Assembly: GCF_002982015.1 (NCBI RefSeq)
Contig: NZ_PVLV01000099.1
Coordinates: 1-60,013, forward strand
Direction: 5' to 3'
DNA length: 60,013 bases
DNA from: Streptomyces solincola
GTDB lineage: Bacteria > Actinomycetota > Actinomycetes > Streptomycetales > Streptomycetaceae
How positions within the stretch are numbered: position 1 is the stretch's first letter; every line of letters starts with the position of its first letter. The position numbers were made by a program, and so were the translations under genes. Below, in pieces: positions 1 to 7,923 of the stretch. Below the pieces are notes generated by a model that did not search any database, was not told the origin of the DNA, and was given only the letters and a program-made list of their open reading frames with translations.

Positions 1-165
1 CCCCCCCCCCCCACCCCCCCCCGCCGCTACTGCTCGGACCGGTGCGCGACCCGGGCCAACGTCGCCGCCTACCGGGCCCGCAAGCGCCGCGAGGCCGGCG
101 GGCCGGAGGACACCGGCCGCACCGCCGTCGCCAGCCAGGAGGCCACCGCGCCGATCGAGCGCTGA
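1..165 (+). CDS. CGNR zinc-finger protein, 3' end only
   Basis: This is the last 54 codons of a gene that starts before the window. From codon 8 the reading RRYCSDRCATRANVAAYRAR is the C-terminal zinc-ribbon signature of CGNR/ABATE-type putative regulators, with paired cysteines, a basic stretch and a short tail ending IER before TGA. The first 21 bases are C with a single A and read as a run of prolines that does not belong to this domain, so the true coding sequence probably begins only around base 22. The last 97 bases overlap the convergent sodX gene. The function of the family is unknown; a DNA-binding role is inferred from the zinc finger. Confidence 0.6.
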   Translation, partial: PPPPTPPRRYCSDRCATRANVAAYRARKRREAGGPEDTGRTAVASQEATAPIER

Positions 166-497
166 CGCCCCGGCCGCATCCCCCGGTAGCGGGCCCGCAC
201 CCGCCCGAGGACCAGCTCCTCCGGCACGGGGCCGAAGGCGCGGCTGTCGGTGCCGTCGGCGGCCTCGCTGTCGCCCAGCACCCACCAGCCGCCGGGCCGC
301 CAGTCCGCCAGCCGCTTCACGATCAGCAGGTCCTGCTGGAGCGGGTGGCGCAGCACCGCCACGTCCCCGGCGCGCAGCGGCGCCCCGTAGTGCACCAGCA
401 GTCTGTCGCCGTGCAGCAGGGTGGGCACCATCGAGGGCCCCGCCACCTCGGCCAGCCCGAACACCGGGCCCCCGCCGCCCCCGCGCCGCCCGCTCAT
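69..497 (-). CDS. sodX: Nickel superoxide dismutase maturation protease
   Basis: A signal-peptidase-like (S26) serine protease of 142 aa that removes the N-terminal leader of Ni-SOD so the nickel hook can form. The nucleophile serine lies in GPSMVPTL near residue 21 and the general-base lysine in IVKRL near residue 62, followed by a conserved GDS segment; these are the Ser/Lys dyad features of the family. ATG at 497 is chosen because the conserved part starts a few residues later. It is divergent from sodN across 163 bp, the usual partnership in Streptomyces. Its 3' end runs 97 bp into the convergent CGNR gene, and the last ~25 residues, rich in Arg, Ser and Pro, are probably an unconserved tail. 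Confidence 0.88.
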   Translation of the reverse strand: MSGRRGGGGGPVFGLAEVAGPSMVPTLLHGDRLLVHYGAPLRAGDVAVLRHPLQQDLLIVKRLADWRPGGWWVLGDSEAADGTDSRAFGPVPEELVLGRVRARYRGMRPGRQRSIGAVASWLATAVRPVSSGPPASRRLRAR

Positions 498-660
498 CGG
501 CCCCGCTCCCTCACGTCCTGTTCCGCGCCTCGGATCATCCTCCACCGGTCCCATCCTCACCCTGGACTTTTGTCGTAAGCGCGCGGGGGCACCCGAGAAA
601 AGCGCCGCCTCAGGGAGTAATGTCCCACCTGAGAAGACGATCACGAGGAAGGACGGCACC

Positions 661-1056
661 ATGCTTTCCCGCCTGTTCGCCCCCACGGTGAAGGTCAGCG
701 CGCACTGCGACCTCCCCTGCGGCGTGTACGACCCTGCCCAGGCCCGTATCGAGGCCGAGTCGGTCAAGGCCATCCAGGACAAGATGGCCGGCAACGACGA
801 CCCGCACTTCCAGGCCCGTGCCACCACCATCAAGGAGGAGCGCGCGGAGCTGGCCAAGCACCATGTCTCGGTGCTGTGGAGCGACTACTTCAAGCCGCCG
901 CACTTCGAGAAGTACCCGGAGCTGCACCAGCTCGTCAACGACACCCTCAAGGCCCTCTCGGCCGCCAAGGGCTCGAAGGACCCGGCCACCGGCCAGAAGG
1001 CGCTGGACTACATCGCCCAGGTCGACAAGATCTTCTGGGAGACCAAGCAGGGCTGA
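661..1056 (+). CDS. sodN: Nickel-containing superoxide dismutase
   Basis: Ni-SOD, 131 aa, disproportionates superoxide to O2 and H2O2 in the cytoplasm as a homohexamer. The precursor has a 14-residue leader (MLSRLFAPTVKVSA) followed by the mature start HCDLPCGVYDP, whose His1, Cys2 and Cys6 form the nickel hook. Cleavage before His is the job of the neighbouring SodX. The start is fixed by the leader length and by a GGAAGG ribosome site about 10 bases upstream. In S. coelicolor, sodN is expressed when nickel is available and its mRNA is targeted by an sRNA from the 3' end of sodF; that pairing cannot be tested here because sodF is not in the window. A strong terminator follows at once. Confidence 0.97.
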   Translation: MLSRLFAPTVKVSAHCDLPCGVYDPAQARIEAESVKAIQDKMAGNDDPHFQARATTIKEERAELAKHHVSVLWSDYFKPPHFEKYPELHQLVNDTLKALSAAKGSKDPATGQKALDYIAQVDKIFWETKQG

Positions 1057-1077
1057 CCTGCCGCGCCACCCGACCGC

Positions 1078-1109
1078 ACGGGGCCCGTCCGACACAGGAC
1101 GGGCCCCGT
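1078..1109 (+). terminator. Terminator of sodN
   Basis: A perfect 13-bp inverted repeat (ACGGGGCCCGTCC) around a 6-base loop, 21 bases after the sodN stop. There is no T-tract, as is usual in Streptomyces. Confidence 0.8.
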
Positions 1110-1287
1110 CGGCGTACCGGCCGCGCACCGGCCGTGCGCCGGGGAGGGCCGGGGATGATCACCCGTCGTGGATCAGTCCTCGCGGCGGAAGGCCGCCGTC
1201 CACAGAAACCCGCGCCGCGCGGCCACCGGCCGTCCAGGGGGCGGGCGTTGGCGCATGCGCAGCGTGTCCGGAGGGTAACGTCGAGCC

Positions 1288-2106
1288 ATGTCGACACCTC
1301 CGCCGCCCTATCCGCCCGGCCCCCACCAGCCCGGCGTGCCCGCGCCGCACAACCCCTACACGCAGCCCCTCGGGCAGGTGCCCGGCCGGCCCGGACCGGA
1401 CGGCGGCCACCCGCCGATACCGCCGGGCGCGCCCGGGGCCCCGCCGCCCGGCGGCCGCCGCGCCCCCGGGTGGCTGTGGGGCGCGGGCGGCGCGGTGGTG
1501 GCGTCCGCGGTGTGGGCGGCGGCGCTGTTCGGCTTCGGGGTGCTGGGCGGTCCCAGACCGGAGTTCGGCGGGCACCGCTTCGCCTCGGACCTGTGCGGGA
1601 CGCTGCCCTTCGACGGCTTCGAGGAGCGCTACGACTTCCAGGACCTGGAGGACGACGACGGGTTCGACTCCCGGCAGAAGGGCATCGACCAGAGCTCGTG
1701 CAGCCGCGGCATCAACGACAGGGACGCGGAGGACAAGGAGTTCGCCGACGGCTATGTCTCCGCGTACGCGAACTGGCACAAGGGCTCCGACCCGGCGGGC
1801 GAGTTCGCCTCGCTTCAGGCCGCCTCCGAGGACCGGTCGGACGGCGACCGCACCTACGAGACGGAGCCGGTGCGCGGCCTCGGCGACGAGGCGTATGTGA
1901 CGACGTCGACGCAGAAGGACACCGCCACCGGCGACAAGGAGCTGGACAGCATGTCCCTGGCGGTCCGGGACGGCTGGTTCACCCTGGAGCTGTCCTGGAG
2001 CTGGTACGGCTCCGACGACGACGGCGAAGTGCCTTCCCGCGGCGAGCTGCGGGAGCTGCTGGAGCAGGAGACGCGCACGGCCCTGGCGGCCCTGCGCGAG
2101 CGGTGA
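1288..2106 (+). CDS. Proline-rich single-pass membrane protein, unknown function
   Basis: A 272-aa protein with a cytoplasmic N-terminal ~55 residues made mostly of Pro and Gly, a basic GGRRAPG stretch, one hydrophobic segment (about residues 62-88), and a soluble extracellular domain of ~180 residues rich in Asp and Glu. Two cysteines in the outer domain (in DLCGT and SSCSR) could form a disulfide. This layout is common among Streptomyces membrane proteins of unknown function; I do not recognise the outer domain. GGAGGG lies 12 bases before the ATG. It ends 15 bp from the convergent LysR gene. Confidence 0.8.
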   Translation: MSTPPPPYPPGPHQPGVPAPHNPYTQPLGQVPGRPGPDGGHPPIPPGAPGAPPPGGRRAPGWLWGAGGAVVASAVWAAALFGFGVLGGPRPEFGGHRFASDLCGTLPFDGFEERYDFQDLEDDDGFDSRQKGIDQSSCSRGINDRDAEDKEFADGYVSAYANWHKGSDPAGEFASLQAASEDRSDGDRTYETEPVRGLGDEAYVTTSTQKDTATGDKELDSMSLAVRDGWFTLELSWSWYGSDDDGEVPSRGELRELLEQETRTALAALRER

Positions 2107-2121
2107 GCGGGTCCGCTCCTC

Positions 2122-3072
2122 TCAGGCGGCCTTGATCAGCGGGCTGCCGTGGCAGCGCAGCCACTGCCGGTAGGCGCGGGCGCGCAGGGCCGCCTCCCGG
2201 TAGGCGGCGACGAGTTCGGCGTGGACGGCCGGGCCGGCGGGGAAGCCGGGTCTTCCGTACAGCAGCAGCCGTACGCCCAGCGGGTCGCCGAGTAACGGGC
2301 GGATCGCCATGTCGTCGCGCGGGCCGGAGGTGGGCTGGCAGGGGGCGACGGCCTCGCCGGCGACGATCAGCGAGGTCGCGGTGTGGTAGTCGGCGTGCAG
2401 GATGGGCGGGTCGATGCCGGCCTCGTCCAGCACCCGGCGCAGCCCGTCCCACTCGCCGTCCACGGTGGGGTCGACCATCCAGCGGTCGCCCGCGAGGTCG
2501 GCGAGGTCCACGACCGGCGAGGACGCGGCCGGGTGGTCCAGCGCCATGGACACGAACTGCGGCTCGCGTTCGACCAGCACGTGCCGCTCCAGGCCCTCCG
2601 GCACCCGCAGCGGGCAGCCCTCCACCTCGTGCACGAAGGCCACGTCGAGCTGGCCGGCGGCCAGCGCCCGCAGCAGGGCGTTGGCGGAGACGTCCATGTG
2701 CAGGGTGATGTCGGTGCCGGGCAGCCGTTGCCGCAGCTTGCGCAGCCAGCTCGCCAGCGCGCGGCTGGCGGTGGAGCCGACCCGCAGCAGCGCCCCGTCC
2801 GGGCAGGCGGCCGCCGCCCGGGTCTCGATGACCAGCGCGGCCATCTGCGCGACCAGCGGGCGGGCCCGGCTGAGGACGGCCAGCCCCAGCGGGGTGGGCC
2901 GGCAGCCGCCCCGGGCGCGGGCGAACAGCTCGGCGCCCAGCGCGTGCTCGATGCGCCGGAGCTGCGTCGTCAGCGACGGCTGGCTGACGCCGAGCTGCCG
3001 GGCCGCCTTGTGCAGGCTGCCGGTGTCCGCGATGGCGCACAGCGCCCGAAGGTGCCTCACCTCCAGTTCCAT
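2122..3072 (-). CDS. snpR: LysR-family regulator of snapalysin
   Basis: A LysR-type regulator of 316 aa. The N-terminal winged helix (residues ~1-60: MELEVRHLRALCAIADTGSL followed by a helix with SQPSLTTQLRRIE) is followed by the two-lobed substrate-binding fold. ATG at 3072 is chosen because LysR proteins begin within a few residues of the RHLRAL motif; the open frame continues upstream to 3153 but that part looks non-coding. It is divergent from the snapalysin gene, the arrangement of the Streptomyces small neutral protease regulator (snpR/mprR), which activates the protease gene. A T-N11-A inverted repeat sits between the two genes. The effector ligand is unknown. Confidence 0.88.
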   Translation of the reverse strand: MELEVRHLRALCAIADTGSLHKAARQLGVSQPSLTTQLRRIEHALGAELFARARGGCRPTPLGLAVLSRARPLVAQMAALVIETRAAAACPDGALLRVGSTASRALASWLRKLRQRLPGTDITLHMDVSANALLRALAAGQLDVAFVHEVEGCPLRVPEGLERHVLVEREPQFVSMALDHPAASSPVVDLADLAGDRWMVDPTVDGEWDGLRRVLDEAGIDPPILHADYHTATSLIVAGEAVAPCQPTSGPRDDMAIRPLLGDPLGVRLLLYGRPGFPAGPAVHAELVAAYREAALRARAYRQWLRCHGSPLIKAA

Positions 3073-3131
3073 GCCCGCAGAGTAGGGCTGGCACCGCGCG
3101 CCACACCAGACACGGCAAGGGAGTCGGGAGC

Positions 3132-3154
3132 GGTGATACGCCGGGGTTATCACC
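3132..3154. promoter_or_regulatory. Candidate LysR operator between snpR and snpA
   Basis: Perfect inverted repeat GGTGATA-N9-TATCACC in the divergent intergenic region. It contains T at 3137 and A at 3149 exactly 11 bases apart, the T-N11-A signature of LysR-type binding sites. It is ~60 bp from the snpR start and ~100 bp from snpA. Confidence 0.7.
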
Positions 3155-3251
3155 CGTTGGCATCATCCGTGGGGGGCCAGGTTTCCCCGAGACTCATGGC
3201 TGACCGGACGGCCTACCCAACCGTTCCGGCATTCCCCCCAAGGAGCCCCCC

Positions 3252-3905
3252 ATGAAGCACACCAAGGCCGGGCTGGCCGCCGCCCTGGGCCTCGTCGCCG
3301 CGATCGCCGCCGTGCCGTCGGCCGCCGTCGCCGCACCCGCACCTGCCGCGCCCACCGCCGCGTTCGCCGCCTACAACGGCTCGGGCGAGGAGGCGAAGGC
3401 GAACAAGGCGTTCTTCGACGCGGTGATGAAGTCGGTCGCCGAGAAGCGGGCCGCCAACCCGGCCGCGCTGGCCGTCACCGTGCGCTACTCGACCGCCAAC
3501 GCCCCGAGCTTCCGCAGCCAGATAGCCAACTCCACCAGGATCTGGAACAGCTCGGTCACCAACGTGCAGCTCCAGGAGTCCAGCTCCAGCCCGGACTTCC
3601 GCTACTACGAGGGCAACGACTCGCGCGGCTCGTACGCGTCCACCGACGGGCACGGCCGGGGCTACATCTTCCTGGACTACCGGCAGAACCAGCAGTACAA
3701 CTCCAACCGGGTCACCGCGCACGAGACCGGCCACGTGCTGGGCCTGCCGGACACCTACTCCGGCCCGTGCAGCCAGCTCATGTCCGGCGGCGGCCCCGGC
3801 CCGTCCTGCACCAACGCCGTCCCGGACTCGCGCGAGCGCTCCCGGGTCAACCAGCTCTGGGCGAACGGCCTGGCGTCCGCCGCCAAGGCCGCCAAGGTCG
3901 GCTGA
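3252..3905 (+). CDS. snpA: Snapalysin, secreted small neutral metalloprotease
   Basis: A secreted zinc endopeptidase of peptidase family M7, 217 aa. It has a Sec signal peptide ([21 protein letters not shown], cleavage near the Ala-rich AVAAP), a short propeptide and a ~135-residue catalytic domain. Residues 157-167 read [11 protein letters not shown], the extended HExxHxxGxxD site in which the third zinc ligand is Asp, diagnostic for snapalysin. Two downstream cysteines (GPCSQLMS and PSCTN) match the conserved disulfide. AGGAG precedes the ATG. Transcription is probably activated by the divergent LysR gene. It digests extracellular milk-type proteins in studied streptomycetes. Confidence 0.95.
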   Translation: MKHTKAGLAAALGLVAAIAAVPSAAVAAPAPAAPTAAFAAYNGSGEEAKANKAFFDAVMKSVAEKRAANPAALAVTVRYSTANAPSFRSQIANSTRIWNSSVTNVQLQESSSSPDFRYYEGNDSRGSYASTDGHGRGYIFLDYRQNQQYNSNRVTAHETGHVLGLPDTYSGPCSQLMSGGGPGPSCTNAVPDSRERSRVNQLWANGLASAAKAAKVG

Positions 3906-3955
3906 CCCGCACCTCGGCGGGCGGCCGGCCGGCGGCCGGCTGACCGCCCGTGACA

Positions 3956-3996
3956 CACCGGAGCACCGGAGCCCCTCGCGGCCCGGTGCTCCGGTG
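3956..3996 (+). terminator. Terminator of snpA
   Basis: Perfect 14-bp stem (CACCGGAGCACCGG with its complement) around a 13-base loop, ~50 bases after the snpA stop. It is also placed to stop the convergent DUF6304 transcript. Confidence 0.8.
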
Positions 3997-4017
3997 CGTG
4001 CGCTCCCTGCAACCGGG

Positions 4018-4479
4018 TCAGACGGACGCGGCCGCCGGTGCGCCGGCCCGCTCGAAGCGCGTGCCAGGCGGCAGTTGACGGCGGACGCGGTCCAGGGCCT
4101 GCTCGAAGTCGCCGCCGGCCAGGCCGGACTCGTAGGCCGCGCCGCCCCAGTGCAGGGTCAACTGGAGGTCCACCCGCTCGGGAGTGCCGTCGGACGCCGG
4201 CTCGCCCAGCGCCAGCAGGCAGCACAGGGTGGCGGGCTGGACCGAGCCGTCGGCGAGCGCCACCGGCAGCGGCAGGTCCCACTCCAGTACGCAGTCGGCC
4301 AGCGGCAGTCCGCCGTCCGCCTCGGCCGCGGTGAGCGCGTCGAGCCTCGTGCCCGCGTATTCCACGCCCCTGACCCGGACGGCGGTGCGCCGCCCGCTCT
4401 CCGCCGTGACCGCGACCGCTTCCGCGCCGCGGCGGTCCCGGTACCAGCCGGTCCGGACTTCCGTCGACTCCGATGACAT
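4018..4479 (-). CDS. DUF6304-like protein, unknown function
   Basis: A 153-aa soluble protein, probably DUF6304, with no signal peptide or membrane segment. The N-terminal half is rich in Arg and Glu (residues 13-35), a WDLPLPVALADGS segment lies mid-protein, and the C-terminus ends in an Ala/Val tail. ATG at 4479 is the only sensible start. A tandem 21-bp repeat lies upstream in its promoter region. No biochemical role can be proposed. Confidence 0.7.
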   Translation of the reverse strand: MSSESTEVRTGWYRDRRGAEAVAVTAESGRRTAVRVRGVEYAGTRLDALTAAEADGGLPLADCVLEWDLPLPVALADGSVQPATLCCLLALGEPASDGTPERVDLQLTLHWGGAAYESGLAGGDFEQALDRVRRQLPPGTRFERAGAPAAASV

Positions 4480-4572
4480 GGCGCGGACTGTAGCGGTACG
4501 GCGGGCCCCGGTGCGCGGGCGGTGGTCCCGGCCGCCGGACTTCAGCCGTTCTCGGACCGGTTGTCCCCGGCC

Positions 4573-4654
4573 GGCGGTCAGCGGCTCGCGGGCGGCGGTC
4601 GGCGGCTCGCGGGCGGCGGTCGGCGGCTCGCGGGCGGCGGTCGGCGGCTCGCGG
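4573..4654. repeat. 21-bp tandem repeat, nearly four copies
   Basis: Unit GGCGGCTCGCGGGCGGCGGTC. Copies at 4580-4600 (first base A), 4601-4621 and 4622-4642, then 12 bases of a fourth; a further half-unit lies at 4573-4579. The array ends directly against the stop codon of the reductase gene at 4655, so it fills its 3' flank and the promoter side of the DUF6304 gene. Confidence 0.9.
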
Positions 4655-5239
4655 TCAGCGCTTGCGCTGGTAGGTGCGCACCATCACGCCGTTGGCGAAG
4701 GTCTTCACGTCGTCCAGCGCGAAGTCGGTGACGGAGAAGACCGCGCCGAACATCGGCATGCCGGAGCCGTACACCTGCGGGTAGGTCTTGATGACCAGTT
4801 CGTCGATCTCGTCCAGCAGCAGGCCGGCGACCTCCGCGCCGCCGCACAGCCAGACGTCCAGCGGGCCGTCCTCCGCCTTCAGTTCGCGCACCCGGCCGGG
4901 CAGGTCCTCGCGGACCAGCTCGACGTTCGGGTGCGGGGACCGGGCAAGGCTGCGCGAGGCGACGATCTCGCGCAGGTGCCCGTACGGGCTGGTGATCCCC
5001 AGGTCCAGCCCGACCTGGTAGCTGCCGCGGCCCTGGATGACCGTGTCGAACCGCTTCAGCGGCAGGTCCTCCAGGCCGTTCATCGCCCGGTAGGCCGACG
5101 GCAGGGTGTCCGGGTACTCGGCGGTCAGCCAGTCGAGGTAGTCACCGGTCGTGAACGCCTGCATCGAGGTGGCGTCGCCGCCGACGTCCCCGATGAAGCC
5201 GTCCAGCGAACAGGCGATGAGGTAGACGAGCTTGCGCAC
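4655..5239 (-). CDS. Dihydrofolate reductase-family protein (RibD C-terminal fold)
   Basis: A 194-aa member of the RibD_C/dihydrofolate-reductase-like superfamily: RKLVYLIACSLDGFIGD at the N-terminus, DTVIQGRGSYQVG mid-protein, and LDVWLCGGAEVAGLLLDEIDEL as the nucleotide-binding GGxxV element. These are NAD(P)H-dependent reductases of mostly unknown substrate, not the housekeeping FolA. GTG at 5239 is chosen because GGAGG sits 8 bases upstream and the conserved strand begins two codons later. Its stop touches the 21-bp repeat array. Confidence 0.85.
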   Translation of the reverse strand: MRKLVYLIACSLDGFIGDVGGDATSMQAFTTGDYLDWLTAEYPDTLPSAYRAMNGLEDLPLKRFDTVIQGRGSYQVGLDLGITSPYGHLREIVASRSLARSPHPNVELVREDLPGRVRELKAEDGPLDVWLCGGAEVAGLLLDEIDELVIKTYPQVYGSGMPMFGAVFSVTDFALDDVKTFANGVMVRTYQRKR

Positions 5240-5341
5240 GAGGGGGCCTCCGGGCCGTGGGTCCGAGCCACCTCGGCGCCGTCGCCTCGGTGACACTGGG
5301 TCAACGACCCTACTGGACGGGTGAGACCGCCGCGGACGGGT

Positions 5342-6403
5342 TCAGCGGGTGCGGCGGGTGACGTACTCGGCGAGCGCCAGCAGGTCGCCCGCGGCGGTGA
5401 GGTCCGGCACCGCCCGGGAGAGCTGGTGGACGGCGAGCGCCATCCGGTCGGCCGCCTCCGCCTGCGCCCAGTCCCGGCCGCCGGCCCGTTCGACCGCGTC
5501 GGCCGCCCGCCGCACGCCGTCCGGGCCGAGCGAGGGCCGGGCGTACAGCTCGGCCAGCTCCCGTCCGGCCGGCGTCCCCGAGCGCAGCGCGGCGACCACC
5601 GGCAGGGACTTCTTGTGCGCGGCCAGGTCCGCGCCGGCGGGCTTGCCGGTGCGGGCCGGGTCGCCCCAGATGCCGATCAGGTCGTCGATGAGCTGGAAGG
5701 CGAGCCCGGCCTCCCGCCCGAAGGCGTCCAGCGCGGCGACGTCGTCGGGGCCGGCGCCGGCGAACAGCGCGCCGACGGCGCAGGAGCAGCCGAGCAGCGC
5801 GCCGGTCTTGGCGGTCGCCATGGCCAGGCACTCGTCCAGGGTGACCTCGTCGGGGGCGCGGTCCTCGAAGGCGCAGTCGTCCTGCTGGCCGGCGCACAGC
5901 TCGATGACGCAGTCGGCGAGGCGGCCGGAGGCGGCGGGCGCGGCCGGGTGCGGGCCCTCGGCGAGCATCCGCAGCGCCAGCGCCAGCATGGCGTCGCCGG
6001 CGATCAGCGCGTCCGGTATGCCGAACACCGCCCAGGCGGTTGCCCGGCCGCGCCGGGTGGCGTCCTGGTCCACGATGTCGTCGTGCAGCAGCGTGAAGTT
6101 GTGCGCCAGCTCCACGGCGGCGGCCGCGCGCACGGCGGCGCGCGGGTCCCCGCCGAGGGCCCGGGCGGCGGCGAGCACCAGGGCGGGCCGGATCGCCTTG
6201 CCGACGGGCGGCCCGGTCTCCGGGCTCCCGTCGGGCTGGGTCCAGCCCAGGTGGTAGAGCGCGATCCGCCGCACCGGCGGGGGCAGCGTCTCCACGACGG
6301 CCCGCAGTTCGGGGCCCACCGCGCCGCGGGTGCGGTCCAGGAGCCCGGCGGCTCCCCGCCCGTCGTCCCCGGTCACGGCGTCCGCCGGGGTGGTCATGGT
6401 CAC
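5342..6403 (-). CDS. Polyprenyl diphosphate synthase, probable encapsulin cargo
   Basis: A trans-isoprenyl diphosphate synthase of 353 aa that condenses isopentenyl diphosphate with an allylic primer. The first Asp-rich motif HDDIVDQD lies at about residue 107 and the second, LIDDLIGIWGD, at about 238; GKAIRPALV and AAHKKSLP are the family's other conserved blocks. Product length cannot be read reliably. The first ~35 residues are Gly/Ala/Asp-rich and low in structure, the type of tail used for loading family 2 encapsulin cargos. It starts 83 bp after the shell gene on the same strand, so the two are probably one operon. GTG at 6403 has GAGGAG six bases upstream; ATG at 6397 is the alternative. 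Confidence 0.85.
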   Translation of the reverse strand: MTMTTPADAVTGDDGRGAAGLLDRTRGAVGPELRAVVETLPPPVRRIALYHLGWTQPDGSPETGPPVGKAIRPALVLAAARALGGDPRAAVRAAAAVELAHNFTLLHDDIVDQDATRRGRATAWAVFGIPDALIAGDAMLALALRMLAEGPHPAAPAASGRLADCVIELCAGQQDDCAFEDRAPDEVTLDECLAMATAKTGALLGCSCAVGALFAGAGPDDVAALDAFGREAGLAFQLIDDLIGIWGDPARTGKPAGADLAAHKKSLPVVAALRSGTPAGRELAELYARPSLGPDGVRRAADAVERAGGRDWAQAEAADRMALAVHQLSRAVPDLTAAGDLLALAEYVTRRTR

Positions 6404-6486
6404 GGTCTTCTCCTCAGCGGTACGGGAGGGGGCGGCCCGGTCCGGCGGGCGGGGCGCCGGCTGTGCGCCCCGCCGCGGTCCGGCGC

Positions 6487-7923
6487 TCAGCGCCAGCGGC
6501 TGACCTCGACGTTCTCCAGGACGCCCAGGGCGTCCGGGACCAGGACGGCGGCCGAGTAGTAGGCGGTGACCAGGTAGGAGATGATCGCCTGCTCGTCGAT
6601 GCCCATGAAGCGGACGGACAGGCTGGGTTCGATCTCGTCGGGGATGCCGGTCTGGTGCAGCCCGACGACGCCCTGCTCGTCCTCGCCGGTGCGCAGGCAC
6701 AGGATGGAGGTGGTGCGGGCGTCGGAGACCGGGATCTTGTTGCACGGGAAGATCGGCACCCCGCGCCAGGTCGGGATGCGGTGCCCGCCGACGTCGACGG
6801 ACTCGGGCACCAGGCCGCGCCGGTTGCACTCGCGGCCGAAGGCGGCGATGGCCTTGGGGTGGGCGAGGAACATCTTGTTGCCGCGCCGCCGGGAGAGCAG
6901 TTCGTCCATGTCGTCCGGGCTGGGCGCCCCGTCGTGCGGCTGGAGCCGCTGCCCGTAGTCGCAGTTGGCGAGCAGCCCGAACTGCGGGTTGTTGATCAGC
7001 TCGTGCTCCTGGCGCTCGCGCAGCGCCTCGACGGTGAGCCTGAGCTGCTGCTCGGTCTGGTTCATCGGGTGGTTGTAGAGGTCGGCGACCCGGCTGTGCA
7101 CCTTCAGGACGGTCTGCGCGACGCTCAGTTCGTACTCGCGCGGGGCGGCCTCGTAGTCCACGTAGGTGTTCGGGATGACCGCCTCGCCGACATGGCCGGC
7201 GGACAGGTCGATGGCCTTCTCGCCGTGGCTGTTGGTGCGCTGGTGCGGGAGGGCGCTCTGCTGCTCCAGGTGGCCGGCCAGGGACGCCGCCCGCTCGGCG
7301 AGGTTGCGCACGTCGGCGTGGGTGAGCTCCAGGACGGTGCACCGGGTGGCGGCCCGCACGGTCGCCTCCCAGGTGCCGTCCGCGCTGGTCAGCGCCGTGT
7401 CGCCGAAGTAGGCGCCGTCGGCGAGGACGCCGAGCACCGCCTCGTCCCCGTACGGTCCGGTCCCGATCCGCTCGACCCGGCCGTGCGCCAGCAGGTACAC
7501 CCGGTCGACGCTCTCGCCCTCCCGGGCGATGACGTCGCCGGGCGCGAACTCCTGCTGCGTGCAGCGCTGCGCCAGCTCGTCGAGCGCCGCCTGGTCCTCG
7601 TAGCCGCGCAGCGCGGGCAGTTCGCGCAGCTCGGCCGGGATGACCGCGACCCGGTCTCCGGTCTGCACGAAGGTGACCCGCCCGTCGCCGACCGCGTAGC
7701 TGAGCCGCCGGTTCACCCGGTACGCGCCGCCTTGGACCTGCACCCAGGGGAGCATCTTGAGCAGCCAGCGGGAGGTGATCTCCTGCATCTGCGGCACGGA
7801 CTTGGTGGTGGTCGCCAGGTTCCTGGCCGCGGCGGTGCCGAGACTCTGCTGTGCGGATCCCTGCCCGCCGCCGGTCTCGCCGCCGCCGACCGAACCCGTC
7901 GTATCGACCGAACCAACCGTCAT
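6487..7923 (-). CDS. Family 2B encapsulin shell protein (EshA-like, with CNB domain)
   Basis: A 478-aa protein of the type once annotated as a Crp/Fnr regulator but now recognised as the shell of family 2B encapsulins. A disordered Gly/Ser/Thr-rich N-arm (1-40) leads to an HK97-type coat segment ([27 protein letters not shown], ~45-70). An inserted cyclic-nucleotide-binding-like domain (~101-222, with [11 protein letters not shown] and AYFGDTAL) and the rest of the coat fold (~230-478) follow. There is no helix-turn-helix, which argues against a transcription factor. The cassette usually contacting cNMP lacks the canonical GEL and the second Arg, so ligand binding is doubtful. ATG at 7923 has AGGGGA upstream. 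It is the first gene of an operon with the prenyl synthase. Confidence 0.87.
   Translation of the reverse strand: MTVGSVDTTGSVGGGETGGGQGSAQQSLGTAAARNLATTTKSVPQMQEITSRWLLKMLPWVQVQGGAYRVNRRLSYAVGDGRVTFVQTGDRVAVIPAELRELPALRGYEDQAALDELAQRCTQQEFAPGDVIAREGESVDRVYLLAHGRVERIGTGPYGDEAVLGVLADGAYFGDTALTSADGTWEATVRAATRCTVLELTHADVRNLAERAASLAGHLEQQSALPHQRTNSHGEKAIDLSAGHVGEAVIPNTYVDYEAAPREYELSVAQTVLKVHSRVADLYNHPMNQTEQQLRLTVEALRERQEHELINNPQFGLLANCDYGQRLQPHDGAPSPDDMDELLSRRRGNKMFLAHPKAIAAFGRECNRRGLVPESVDVGGHRIPTWRGVPIFPCNKIPVSDARTTSILCLRTGEDEQGVVGLHQTGIPDEIEPSLSVRFMGIDEQAIISYLVTAYYSAAVLVPDALGVLENVEVSRWR

Noticed and set aside
6487..7923. Crp/Fnr-type transcription regulator
   Set aside because: There is a cyclic-nucleotide-like domain but no helix-turn-helix, and coat-fold segments surround it.
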